Assembly (NCBI GenBank): GCA_009617715.1
Contig: VTFK01000598.1
Location: 30,959 to 94,958 of the forward strand
DNA length: 64,000 bases
Source of the DNA: Plectrocnemia conspersa
Taxonomy: Eukaryota > Arthropoda > Insecta > Trichoptera > Polycentropodidae
Direction of reading: 5' to 3'
Notes under the pieces: model-generated
Databases searched by the model: none
Seen by the model: the letters and a program-made list of their open reading frames with translations, nothing else
Told to the model about the DNA's origin: nothing
Translations under genes and position numbers: made by a program
Shown here: positions 47,001 to 59,359 of the stretch, one piece after another
How positions within the stretch are numbered: the first letter of the stretch is position 1
Layout of the letters: each line of letters starts with the position of its first letter

Positions 47001-48485
47001 TTTTTCACCAATCAATTAATTTTATTAAACCCTTATTTCATTTTTTTCTGACCTTAATGTTCATCCATATTCACAATTTTTTACCGATCCAAATGTTGCA
47101 TAGTTATTCTTTAGGACCCTGCTATAAACATAGATTCTAGCTCCCCTTTTATATGTATTATATTGAACGCTATCTGTTTTGCAACCCTAAAAAAATATAA
47201 TTTCTAAATTTTCACTTTAATATAAATTTGTATTTAATTAATGCTTAACACGTTGTTTTTTTTTCATTAAAATAATACATTTTTTATTTAATAAATTAAT
47301 ATTCTATTAAGTGCCATCCTTTCTAAATTTTACTCAGTTGCATTTGAAGTCCCGGTGAGAAATAAAGTCTTAAATTTATTCTTAAACTACATCTGAAACA
47401 TCTCCCACATTTCATGCAATGCGTCCCGAGTTGCTTTTTAAAGTGCACGCAAGTCGCTGAAGACTTTACTCGTCTAATTTTTCAGAATCGTTAAAAAGTA
47501 CACGTGAATACTATTCGATCATTTTATTACACAATTCGTTTTATGTCTCGATTTACGCGATATTTCCTGGAACGTATCTACCGCATAAATTGAGAGATGT
47601 GTATTTAAAGACACTTAAGGTCACCGATTGCTACCCTAAAACAATGTTGCTTTTGATATCTATATTCAAAGTTAATCTCTAATTCCGATTCACGCCATTC
47701 GCCACATTGATCAAACACAGTGGGTTGTCTATATGTCGATATAGCGTTTTAATTCCATGTATTTGTGATTGTTAATGTATGTGTGTGCTAAAACACGACA
47801 CGGAATTTACAGCGAGAACATGACGTGAGCTTGTGCGTGGAAACACACACGTCATACATTGTTTGTTGCAAAGAACGTTGTATTTCAGCCACGTACGTTT
47901 AATTTAACGCACGGGTCCTTCGCCCGCCAATTATTTACATTGTGAAGCGGAAACGAGGCGATTCAACGCAATGTGTACACTCGTACAGGGTGGCCAAAAT
48001 ATGCATAATGTGGTACAAGTAGGTGATACACATATGAGTGACTGAAAATTATATAAATGTACTTTTGTAAGGAATGGATAATTTCTTACGCCATTGATCT
48101 ATGTATGCATTATTTTATTTTAATGGACATTTTGGGTCTGCACAATAGACTCGTATCGATCTCCATGTGTGGGCGTGTATGCTTCGGTCGAGGAAAAAAG
48201 CAAACCAGGGACAATGGGTCAAAGGAAAAGGAAGTTTTTACCCATGGTTGGTGGAAAGCGTAAACGGTTTTTACGTAATCGGTCGCTTATTCTCGAACTG
48301 CTCCTATTTATTTATATATTTTTTTCTCGAGCGGCGTTATCCTTTTTGTGCTCACTCGAAGATATTGGTGTCCTTGAACCGCTAGTTCAGAGTTTGAGTT
48401 TGACGCTGGCGTTTTTCCTTTTCACCCCTCGTTTTTGTCGTTGAATTTTTCGGGTTATAAATTCGTCAATCGCAGAGCGATTTCA
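47001..48485. other. Noncoding DNA with GC-elevated patches
   Basis: 47700-48000 is GC/GT-elevated with AATGTATGTGTGTG facing CACACACGTCATACATT, an inverted pair about 80 bp apart. 48160-48480 carries three overlapping + frames of 68-91 codons, none with a domain. I regard it as noncoding. Confidence 0.35.
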
Positions 48486-50255
48486 TTTTATCTTGTTCTC
48501 TTCAATATATATTTAACACCTTGTGTTTCACTGAAAAGTGAATTTATCACTGTTTCGTTCAACCTAATTCACTTTTGAGTGCAGAGGATTTTGATTAGAA
48601 TGTGTTGTTTATAAATAATGCACTTGAATCGGTCCATTTATTAATATTCTAAATTAACGATGTCTGTGTATCAAAAAATAGCTGTTTATATTCTATATAT
48701 TTGCTACGGTCATTTTGATCAAGGTAAATCATTAAAAACCATTAATAAAAATATTTTATTAGATATAAATTACTGGAGGAATATTATCAAAACATTGCTA
48801 TTAAAAACGAATCAGTTTTTATTTTACACTATTTACTGATCATTTTTTTATTATACAAACTAAATTATGGACAAAACATCAATGGTGCTTAATTATTTCT
48901 TTACCACAAACGTATTTAAATAGTATATTATTAAAATTAAAATACTTGCATCTGCATACATACGTTTCCCATAAAAACAATGTCAAAGCAAAAATATATT
49001 ATGTATATAAATTAAACTATGGACTTTATAATCCTACGATCACACACAGTTGAGGAATTAGTCCTGTCATATTTACTATATCTCATATCACATAAACCTC
49101 GACTTAAACCATACTTTATCTAATAAGTGTGTGCAAAGATTAATGGCGTCACTAGGTTTTCGTGTTGTTTCATAAATATAATATATCAAATTGACGGGTT
49201 GTTTATTTATAGTTTAAATAATACTTGGAGTGACATATTTATATACTAAACTCAATTTAATAGATAAGTTTTTCTAATGGTTAGATAATGATGTTTATTT
49301 ATTAATTAATATCAACCTTCGAACTTTTCTGATATTCGAAAAGTATAGAAAATAATTTTATTGCATTTATTTTGAGATTACCGTATAATAGCATTAGAAC
49401 ATTGCGTTTTATGTTTTCAACCTAACAACGTCACTAAGAACCTTAAAGTATCAGATGATCCTTATAACAAATGACTCGTGCATGTTTAAAGCCCATTTAT
49501 AGCGTCTTTGTGGTGATATCCCTTACCAAAATATCAACCTTTTGCTCCAAAAAGTTATCATTGTTCTGGTAAGTGACGTCCAGACTTCTTCTGTCGCATC
49601 CTGTATAAGACTAGTCATTATGGCTCGCTTGGAAAATATTCCACGAGATAACATAACACACAATAATGACACAAAACTCATCGGTCTGCGATAACTGAGG
49701 TCTCGTGACCCCGCTTACCGAACGTTTTTTGCCTTCTCTCACATCGTTCTGTTAACCCCGATGCCTAAAAATGTGTTAAATTTTCACGTATGCGTTTGAT
49801 AAAAAAAAAATATGCTTTATCCACTCCCGGGCTTTGTGTGTGCGCAAACATATTATATTTATGCCGTAGTACCGATCCCCGAATGATAATGTAAATTTTG
49901 TTATCGCCGACGCGACAAAAAAAATTACATGCCTTTCCGTGGAAAAAGGTCTTTTAATTTGTGATTTTAATTTTTTTATTCCATTGTAACGTTTCCTGAG
50001 GGCCATATGTTGGCAAATTCGGGTGATTTTCCGACGTATTAATGCGAATTGGAATGTTCATTTTTACAATTAAATAAAATTTTATATTTGGAAATCATAT
50101 AATCAATCGAACGTTTTCTATAAATCTAGATAAATATTAAAATATTTATAGTAAAACAACTCCAGAACTTGTATTTTGAAACATAACGTCTTGCTGTGTA
50201 GATAAGATTTTTATCTTTTTTTCTATTTAAAGCTATATTATCTTAGTGTGATTTG
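48486..50255. other. AT-rich noncoding DNA
   Basis: 49490-50030 is mildly GC-elevated (CATCCTGTATAAGACTAG, CGTGACCCCGCTTACCG). The 76-codon minus frame at 49776 has no motif. The rest is AT-rich. Confidence 0.45.
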
Positions 50256-51387
50256 TTGCTTTTGCGTTTTATTAAATAATTAAAAACACTAAAATATTAC
50301 CGAAATTTATTATATGCTTGAAAAAACAATATTGGTGCAACTAAAAGTAGCCTAAACTATGTTATATCAATATACATGTTATATACAATATATATTATTC
50401 CTTGTTTTTTATTGACCTTCGTCGATTTTTTATTATAAAATTTATACATAGATACAAATTTTATAAATAAATAAATAATGTTTCCAAAAAATAACATTGG
50501 TACATCTAAAAATAGCCCAAACTATTTTTAATGATTTCACATGTTATTCATACATAATATTTTTTTCTTTAGCATCAGATCTTTTGTGAAATTTCTGTTA
50601 AGACTTGTAGATAAATAGTAATTTTAATTTTTCCGAATTTATTTTAATGCTTAAAAAATAATATTGATGCATCAAAATTTAGCCCAGTCTATTTAAATTA
50701 CACTATTGTTTCTAATATTCAGTGTTTGTTATTGATCTTTTCTCAAATTTGTTATTATTAAATTTTAAGCAAAATATAAATAACATGAATTTTACTTAAT
50801 GTTTGATAAAAATAATATTTGCGTATCTAAAAGTAGCTCAAAAAATTTATACCCTTATTAACTGACGTGTATAGACCTAATATTCATTATTGTTCTATTG
50901 ATCTTTCTTATTACATAAATTTAATTTAATCACAATCTAAAGCGTTGAAGCATCTAAAAGTAGCCTGCACTATTTTATATTGTTATAAATACATATAATA
51001 TTAATTTTATTCGTTGTTGTAGTTTTTCTAAATTGATTTGTATATATACATATAAAATAATTTATTATTATTTACCAAAAAATAAAACTGTCATTTTTTA
51101 CATATATTTTTATTTTTCATATATTATAAATACAAATTTTAATTTATGAAAACCAGCATTGTTTAAAATGATTCATTTAATACCTAAAAAAATATAAGTG
51201 CATTTAAAAGTAGCCCGCACTTTATATATTATTATAAATACATAAAATATTTATTTAATTTTGTAGTTACTCTCGATTTTTTTCAATTATATTTGCATAA
51301 TAATATTATTTTTTGTGTTTATATAGCAATTAAAAATATTTAAATATAAAAAAAAGAGGTTGGCACATATTTATTTAAGAAAATTAT

Positions 51388-51692
51388 GAAATAGCGTAGT
51401 CCGTAAAGGCTCAGACTAGTATTTCTGAGGTTACGGATTCGAGTCCTGGTATCGGCACTCGAATTTTTATAAATATATAAAAATATTGAAAAAAAAACTA
51501 TCCCCAGCTGCAGTGACAAATTATATTACACATAATCATTTATAATTATTAATATAGATGTCACAGATTTCCAGACTTTCAGTCTGGTGGTTAGTGCTTA
51601 TCTGATTGACTTGCTCAGTTGGTACAGATTTACCCCGTTGTAACACATTGGGCTTATGCCTGTCAAGATACAACGGAAGCTTTAATAAAAAT
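51388..51692 (+). repeat. tRNA-related SINE, copy B
   Basis: Full-length match to copy A (21641-21940). The A-box-like TAGCGTAGTCCGTAA, the CTCAGACTAGTATTTCTGAG anticodon-arm-like hairpin and a B-box GGATTCGAGTCC are better preserved than in A. The body has CCAGACTTTCAGTCTGG (a 7-bp hairpin). The tail has CCGTTGTAAC, GGGCTTATGCC and ACAACGG, then TTTAATAAAAAT. It is inserted into the tandem array in the same orientation. Overlapping frames of 61 and 71 codons are artefacts. Confidence 0.75.
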
Positions 51693-51844
51693 ATATGTTT
51701 TAACATTTTTCTTATATTCAATTTCGGTCATTTATTTTACATATTTATTATATATACTATTTGACTTTTGTGTATTTTTTTTATATCAATACAAAAGCTT
51801 TCAATATTTTTTTTATAAATTTAATATGAAATAGTTATTCTTTA

Positions 51845-51935
51845 TATCTGATTGCCTTACTACAGATTTACCCCATTGTAACGCATTGGGCTTACGCCTG
51901 TCAAATTAAAACGGAAGGTTTATTAAAAAATAAAA
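51845..51935 (+). repeat. 5'-truncated SINE tail, copy C
   Basis: Only the 3' part is present: ACAGATTTACCCCATTGTAAC, GCATTGGGCTTACGCCTGTC, AACGGAAGGTTTATTAAAAAA. It lies 150 bp after copy B in the same orientation. The retained tail stem-loop and missing head fit abortive reverse transcription from the 3' end, or recombination between copies. Confidence 0.65.
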
Positions 51936-52110
51936 TAAAATATAAAAATAGCCCTTACTTTATATACATATTATTTAATATGTATTATTATGATATATAT
52001 AATACTTTAATTTATAAAAAACAGCATTATTAAATGTATCAAAAAATATAGGGGCAGTTAAAACTAGCGCTCGTGTTTCTTATAAATTATTTTATAAATG
52101 CTTAACCATA

Positions 52111-52865
52111 TGATATTTACTAGGTTTTTGTATTTTAGATCCTAGACTTAAATATGTTTTAATCTTAACCCTCTGAGTGGTAGCGCCGTACATATACTTA
52201 TTATTGTATCATATAATTATAATTTTGATCGATCATTACAGATTAGGTTTTCCTATATTTTCCTAATCTCACTGACGGCGTAGGCATTAGGTATAAATTA
52301 TTAATAGAGAATTTCGTATATTTATAAAAATTGCTAACTAATTATTGTAGATTTTTCCGTAAGGAATTTTAATATTGTACTTTAATATTAATTATAATAT
52401 ATAAATATTATTGTAATATTTATATAAAAAATAATGTCATAAAGGATGAATATTTTAGATAAAAAACATACATAATATTTTATTCTTGTTGGACAGTTCG
52501 ACGGTTTGACGTGTCTTTATTATTTTCAATTCCTATATGTACATAATGAGCTATTTTTAAATGCATCATCTGCATAATGTAATACATATATATTTTTAGA
52601 ATAGATATTTTTTAATATTAAATATAAATATATATATATACTTAAACGTAGATTCACAGCCAAATCTCTTTTTTGTGAAATACGTAAATAAGTGACTTCG
52701 TAGCTTTCTCAGCTTAACACAAGAGATGTTGATACTATACATAATATATGTATGTGAATTGATTTATTTTATTACATACGTACATGTATATGGAACACTT
52801 TCTCATCATTGTCAGATATTCGCCGGTGTCTGGTTTATTTTTCAAACAGACATATAGAATATAGT
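52111..52865. other. AT-rich noncoding DNA
   Basis: 52165-52200 has a TAACCCTCTGAGTGG word and CGCCGTACATATAC, faintly like the GTACGGCGATAC repeat marker read on the other strand. Nothing else is seen. Confidence 0.4.
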
Positions 52866-52869
52866 GTAT

Positions 52870-53960
52870 CTAGAACAGATAGAAAATTCGCAGCATCTGT
52901 CTCGCGGGGCCATAAAACCTCCGCCGACACATCAAGTGACACCTATTGAGCTAGCTGGAAACTAAAGTGTTTCCCTCTAGAGAAGACTGGCGAATCTTTC
53001 CAATGTAACATGTAGCATACACAAGACCTGTGAAAGATATAAAAGAAGAGAAAATAAAGAGATACGAAAGAAACCGCAATCTCACAGATATCGTATAAAG
53101 TATTGCGGTTTATGGTTATGATGATATGTGGGAATCGTCTGCGAAGTTAATTTTTAATGTATCATGTTTTCAACTAATTTAAAGTAATGATTTCGTTTAA
53201 AACGCAATTACTTAATTAATGTTGCAGCAAGCAGTAAACGAAAATATACAGTGATGATGATATTTTGTCGATCGTTATAATATATTTTAGATATAGTATC
53301 TTAAAACTATTGTGATTGTATATTTTTTATTTAAAGGCACATGTATGTAACTTTTCGCTATAATCATGTTCGATTGGAATGTTTATGTTATATATTATAA
53401 GATGTTAAATATTTAATAATAGTTAGCTTGAGTTGATCGAGCGACTCGGACGTCTCACGTGACGTAGATTTATACACACTTTGTTTTTATTCGTATACTT
53501 TATACAACTTTGTTACGGACCGAGAAGGTAGCACACATCACGCACTCTTGAGCAAAATATAATTTGACATGTGACGCAGGTCGTAATACTGGAGCGACCC
53601 TTACTGTGTGTTGTTTCATATGAAAATCATGAAGATTTTTTATGTCTGTTGTAACGTGATTGATGTTTATTGAAGCAGTCCGGCGTTTCATCACGGAGAT
53701 GCTGGAAAAGAAGACAAGGAGGAGAGACGAACGCTGGTCACTCACTCAACCTGGGTGTGATGTCTGAATTGCACATTCGCAGAAACCATCACAACCTCCT
53801 TGAGTGAGCGACTGGTGTTCGTGCAATCGTCGAAGACCTTCGGACCATGATGCTGGGCGTCGTAAATTTATTTTAAAACGCTTCAATCTCAAGTCTCGGA
53901 ACGACTGACCGCAAAATGGAGCGTGGTACGTGTGCTCTGGTGTAAATATAATATATGAAA
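52870..53960. other. GC-elevated noncoding DNA
   Basis: 52880-53110 has CTCGCGGGGCCATAAAACC (a Hox/Caudal-type GCCATAAA at 52909-52916) and CGCCGACAC. 53430-53960 is a second patch with GAGCGACTCGGACGTCTC and GTGACGTAG. The 81-codon minus frame at 53500 has no domain. Possibly regulatory; no gene is recognised. Confidence 0.3.
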
Positions 53961-55390
53961 TATAGAAGTGTTTCTTAAATAGTGCAATAAAATAAGATCT
54001 TAAATATTTTTTATAAATAAATATATAATTGTATTCTAAATATAATATATTTTCATGATATAAAAATACATAATATGTTAAGTTGTAATTCTTAAAATAA
54101 GATATTATTTTCTGTATACAGTTTTTTGCTATTTCTTTATATTCTGTATTTATTGCGTCAGTTTGCTGTGTAGCTTTTACATTGTGCTAAAAACCGATAA
54201 AATACTATGTAGACATTTTTATACTGTCTACATGATATTAAATTTACTGATAATTTAATATTAAAATAACTGACCACTGCTTGTGTGTTTTTAAGATAAT
54301 ATTTTTTTTTTGATACATTTAGTCATTATAAAAATATACAAAAAAAAACAATACTCTTACCAAAACTTGTATTATTGTATTTCAACGGCAACACTTTTTT
54401 GTATAAAAAATAAATATATTCATATACGCATTCAGCGTAAATTATTTTCACGTATAAAACGCGCTTGTGTAATATAATATTTTCCGAGGGTTACCTTTGC
54501 ACCTGAACCTCTTAAATTCAGTACAAGGATTAAAGTTATCCTTGTGTTTATTTTAATGTATGGGTACTGAAAAAAAAAGTTTGGCGTTATTTATTTACAC
54601 CGCTTTAGAAATTCTGAGAAAGTAACTACGATTAGCCATTATTTTCTACAACGAAACGCTCTCTTCTCTACAATAAAATAAATATTTCTAGTACAGGATG
54701 TATTAAATATAAATCTTGTTGTATGTATCTCTATGTATTTTTAACATTCAATAAATCACAAGGCTTAATACATTATTTGGTATTTTATTGAACAAACATT
54801 CCTTCGTATACAAAATCTATATTGGACATTATGTTAATGTATATCAAACCATGATTGATTACCGAACTCAATATATACATTCGCATCGATACATATACAT
54901 ATATATGTATATATACAGAATGTAAGTTTTTGTTATCTTAACTCGTTTTTGTGTACACAACGTGCGATGTGCATATGACATACATGACACGAAACTGATT
55001 GGTTTTATGTGTGTTTTTAATTTCATTTTCCACTGCTATACGTATATAAAAGTGCGATAGGTAGCACGTTATGTCGTTATCCAAACAAACTATTGCTACG
55101 TGCAGTAAACAAAGAGCAATAAAATATAATTTTCTATGGTTTCAAAAATAAACAAAGATAGGTATTGTTGGCTAAGTATCCATATGTGAAACTATAAAAT
55201 GATAACAGGTGCATCCGCTGAAACGACTCGAACGAGGTTTTAATGTGCGGAATCGTCACGTTTGCGATATAATGGGTAACAAAATATTTAACGTGATTCA
55301 AATTTAACGTTTTATAAATATCTACGTATAATAGTACTAATTTATGTACTTATTTTTATTTACGTTAAATGAAACAAAAATATCAATTTT
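53961..55390. other. AT-rich noncoding DNA
   Basis: An ATACATATATATGTATATATAC simple tract lies at about 54893-54916. Otherwise nothing is recognised before the mariner relic. Confidence 0.5.
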
Positions 55391-55393
55391 ATT

Positions 55394-56300
55394 TTATTTA
55401 TTAAAACATAATTTTGTTCTAAAGATATAACCGTCTCCCACCTCTCGATATTTTTTTAATTGCAATAGCATAAAATATTGAATTATTTTATTCAAAAATC
55501 TCTTTTCGCATAGTCTAATTTTTTCCGTTTGTGAAGTGTTCATCAAATTCAAATCTAAATAAATGGTACTCAGAATGAGCAAGATCTGGAGAATATGGTG
55601 GATGAAATAAAACCATCCAAGTTCTTTGATTTTATTAAGAGTCAATTTCACTACATACATTAACAATTTCTGTCGTTCAATCCCATAATATACATAAAAT
55701 AGATTTTTTTACAGTGAACCTGAGTTCGAGGTAGGTTTTACTACTTCATTTTTCGATAAACACTATTTTCTACGACGATTGTTGATGTACAACAACAATT
55801 TCTTATCTCCAGTTATCAAATGATTAATAAAAGCAACTCAGTTTTAAGATCCAGAAGCTCTTATTTTCTTATCTATACTCAATTCGCGTGAAGCCCACAC
55901 GAGGAGCGTACAGTGAGAAACATTCCCTTTCACTCGCTCGCGTAGTTAATTGACGAGAGTGAGTGAGAGACAAGAGCGTACATTACATACGTTCTGCACG
56001 CCCTTATATCTCACACTCTCTCTCGTCACTTATCACGCGAGCGAGCGAAAAGGAATGTATCTCACTATAATATCCCTAATATGTCCATACACTGTTGAAT
56101 CAGACTAGTTTAGTTTCTCGACCAGTTGATGGATCGTTTAAGCAGGATTTGCTTTCATTTCTGCAGCCAGGATATCATCGTCTATTTTTTCTTGTCTCTC
56201 ACGTCCAACATTTTTTAAAGTTAGTATGTGACTTAAAATTAAACTACTTACAAGACATTTTCTTCAAAGCTTCAAACATGGTGCATTTATTACCTAGTTA
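55394..56300 (-). pseudogene. Dead mariner transposase, split by a MITE
   Basis: Reading the minus strand, about 56180-56095 gives DDDILAAEMKANPA then, after a stop, TIHQLVEKLN, the N-terminal helix-turn-helix region of mariner transposases. About 55840-55765 gives FINHLITGDKKLLLYINN and RRRK, the first catalytic Asp block (ITGDEKW in intact family members; here the E and W are altered). About 55650-55600 gives VKLTLNKIKELGW, then in another frame HPPYSPDLAHSEYHLF, the signature holding the third catalytic residue. Stops and frameshifts are frequent, the segment with the second catalytic Asp (HDNARPH) is missing, and a 157-bp foldback element sits between the N-terminal and catalytic parts. 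It is inactive. The 90-codon minus and 68-codon + frames here are pieces or shadows of it. Confidence 0.8.
55911..56067. mobile_element. 157-bp foldback MITE with TA duplication
   Basis: The left arm starts CAGTGAGAAACATTCC and holds TTCACTCGCTCGCG. The right arm, read on the other strand, starts TAGTGAGATACATTCC and holds TTCGCTCGCTCGCG. The arms run about 68 bp to a short loop near 55980-56000. TA at 55909-55910 and at 56068-56069 fit a mariner-type target duplication. It has no coding capacity. It lies inside the mariner relic, so it is the younger insertion or replaced a deleted part. Confidence 0.7.
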
Positions 56301-58078
56301 ATAATTTGTAAACTGTGGTTTACAGAAAACAAATTATTTTTCAATATATTAGACTTTTAATAGTTTCATTTAATTTTAGATCAAAAATCAGTCCTTCTTG
56401 TGTAATTTCATGAAGGATAAATTTCTTTATTAAATGTCTGCGTCTGTTTCAAAAATTTATTTATTTTGTTGCTGCTCGAAAAATTTAGGGCTTGATCAGT
56501 GTTCTCCTAATCTTGTAAAGATTTTTATTTCTTGCTTATATTCATTAAAATAAAAATATGATATATTGATAATCCCAACTTTATATAATATTTTCATCAA
56601 GTATTTTTTTTATACAAAACAAATTTATTTACTTCATAAACGATTACTGAGTATTTTACACTTACTACTTGTATAATTACAGTATTTATGTATACGTTTC
56701 TGCGTTACTTGAATCTATTCGTCTACGAAGCATATTGAACTCTTGATTCCATATGTCTTTTCTGGACCAGGGTTAACGTGAAGAGGGAAGCGGCTATTGC
56801 CGGCGATGGTCGGCCTCGCTCCACATGGTTAGAGTTTGTACGAACTCTCATTTGTCCAAGTTGCGAAGCTCAGGTGGAAATTCTTGCCATGTTATCTTGA
56901 TGTAGGAGCCATGGGGAGATTTCGTGTTTGCTAACTTTTCGACAATTACGACAATTTTAATGTGTAATTGGATTCATTTGTTTTCTTACAAAGTTATCCG
57001 GGTGCTAAAATTTACACTGGTTAAAAATAAGGCAACTGAAGTGAATTGTTGTTCAACGTGATGCCTTGTGCTGTCAATATTATAATAATAGTATTTAACT
57101 GGACTTATATTTATGACGGATCAACAACGGCCTAGCAATTTTCTACGTGTCTTGATTTCTCTCCAAGTGGATTGTTTTATGGCGCTTTTAACGCGTAATT
57201 TTCATCTCACAGAGCATTTCATTAACGGTTTTGTACCTATCGCTGATCGCCGATGGATACTGTGAGGCCAAAAAAATGTTTTTGGATATTTTTTTTTCAA
57301 AAAAAAAAAACACTATTTATTCCTCTTAATAATACACTTATTATGTCGATTTTTTCCCCTAATTATACATACAAGAATATATTCAATGATGATTTATTTT
57401 ATTTATTTTCAATTATATAAAATGCTAAGCCATTATAGAGGTATAGATCATAGATGTGTCTATTCCAAACCTGTTTTTTCCTGTTCTAAAAAATATCTTA
57501 GATAGTAGCTGAATGCTTCGGACTTTTCATGATATTTTCTTCTTTTTCCTCCTGTTTTGAAACATTTTTGTTTTTCCTTAACCTAATTTATGCATCTCCT
57601 TTTTTTTTCGTAGTCAGCTGCATTTTACGCATCATTCCCAAGCCACAATATTTATTATAGGTTGATAACAAGTATAATATTAAATTGAAATTAGAAGTAC
57701 TGTTAACTCCAAAGTATTTAGTAAAACGTGATTTGATGTAGATCTTTTAAAGTTAATATTTTACGAATTTAAGTGAAACGTTTATCGTATAGAGCGTTGC
57801 CTCACTTTATAGTTATTAACACACCTATATCTTAAAATATGTCTTTATTTCCTGGAAAGGCGTACCGTACAGATTTAAAAACAATAGTCTATATTGCCCG
57901 TTAGCGTACGTCTTCGACGAAAAATAAGCTAATAATATATTAAAGTAATATTACTCTTTTTATTTTACATCTCTCAGCGTAAAATACAATATGAAATTAA
58001 ATGAGATATTTTTCAAAGCATCGGTTTAAATAGTTCCAGCGATGGAATAAGTGACATTTCAACTTTATATTAAACATA
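56301..58078. other. AT-rich noncoding DNA
   Basis: 56750-56930 is a GC-elevated patch (GAAGCGGCTATTGCCGGCG). AATAATTTGT and ACAAATTATT at 56302-56340 form a small inverted pair. TTTATGGC is at 57176. No gene is seen. Confidence 0.4.
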
Positions 58079-58311
58079 TAGTAAACCCCCCAATAACACG
58101 GTAAATTGCGAACGTGCTATTTGAGTGCGTGTAGTTGGGGGACTAGAAACATACATTTAGAAACATACATACATACATACATTTTTTTGCAATACGTACG
58201 TACGGATCAGGGGCGCATTGTGAGATATTCTCCCTTTGGCTTACTCACACATAAGTAACGGGCACCCAAATAGTGTGTCTCCAATTTAACGTGTTATTGG
58301 GGGGTCTACTG
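58079..58311. mobile_element. 233-bp MITE, pogo/mariner-like ends, TA duplication
   Basis: The left end TAGTAAACCCCCCAATAACA, followed by CGGTAAATTG, is matched on the opposite strand by CAGTAGACCCCCCAATAACA, followed by CGTTAAATTG. The inverted repeats extend about 60 bp (ACGTGCTATTTGAGTGC against ACACTATTTGGGTGCCC). TA flanks both sides (58077-58078 and 58312-58313). CAGT followed by a C run is typical of pogo/Tigger-type Tc1-mariner ends. The centre holds an ACAT microsatellite and a CGTACGTACG tract. No transposase is present. Confidence 0.75.
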
Positions 58312-59355
58312 TATATGTAAAAACTAAATGTTGTTTGCATCAAATCTATACTTTACACTTCGCACTTAACTCATCGCCAATTATTTTTAATTACCTTATT
58401 ATTGAGCTTCTGGCGTTTTAAAAAATCAGAATTTTTTGTCAGATAAGAATCAAAGTATATTAAAAAATGAGATAGAAAGCAATGTAGGGCGTCGTGTTTC
58501 GTACGTTTTATTTTCCGAATATTAATATCAATAAAAAAAAATTAAAAATTATTTTGACTATAATCTAGTTATATTTTTACTACTATATTATTTTAAAAGC
58601 AAGGCAAAATATGGTCTGTAATTTAGAACACGGCATGAATTAAGTATTTATGTATACCAATGGATACACCGCATAAACGCTTTCATTGAAAATTCCATTA
58701 GCTATGCAGTAGTTGAAGTTTCAAACTATTGTTTCTAAAATTAGATCCAACAAGTTGAATTATTCTGTCATGTTAGACGTGATGCACGTTTTCGTGTTGC
58801 ATACGATGCTAATGCTCGACTATCAATAAATGTAATTGTATAAAATTAAAAAAATATATTCTGATTGCTTCTCAGTTACTCGGTAAATTATAATATTCTA
58901 GTGAATATGATAAAAAGAATAAAGAGCTTGCTTTCAGTCGGTTTGCCAAGTTATCGATATTGACTTTCAATAACTACAATTAATTAGCATTCGGACTGCG
59001 GTGCTTTCTTCGCTATAGTATTCTGCATTTATAGACGAAGAACGAACGATTGTTATTCAAACTATCCTCGCAGCGAATAAATATGGATCGAATGCAAATC
59101 TTGTATTTAAATTTTGCCCACTTCACAACCAACTGGCAACTATATATTATTTTATTTATATATTAAATATGCAGAGTTGTAAAGGAGATAGTGAATTTGA
59201 TAATTGATTAAACTTGTTTTTTCTATAACTCATTATAAAGCAAGAAAACGTAGTTAATGTTCGCTTATTCACTAAAATCTATAAATGTTCAATGGCTGCT
59301 TATTTTAGGTCATTCGACACACCTTAAAAATAAATAAATAAGGTCCAAAATATAA
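58312..59355. other. AT-rich noncoding DNA
   Basis: Nothing recognised. Confidence 0.5.
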
Positions 59356-59359
59356 TTGG

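Larger units (their letters stand above)
50260..52110 (+). repeat. Degenerate satellite-like tandem array, unit ~130-170 bp
   Basis: A marker word, GGTGCATCTAAAAGTAGCCC with variants, recurs at about 50333, 50497, 50666, 50820, 50948, 51198, 51945 and 52043. Each copy is preceded by an AAAAAATAATATT-type stretch and followed by A.ACTATTTTATATTG-type sequence and a TTATTGATCTTT-type stretch, so whole units are repeated, not just the word. The array is cut at 51388-51935 by SINE copies. Unit divergence is high, so it is old. No coding content is seen. Confidence 0.6.

Noticed and set aside
48057..48444. Three overlapping + frames of 68-91 codons
   Set aside because: Three frames open over the same sequence with no motif indicates chance openness.
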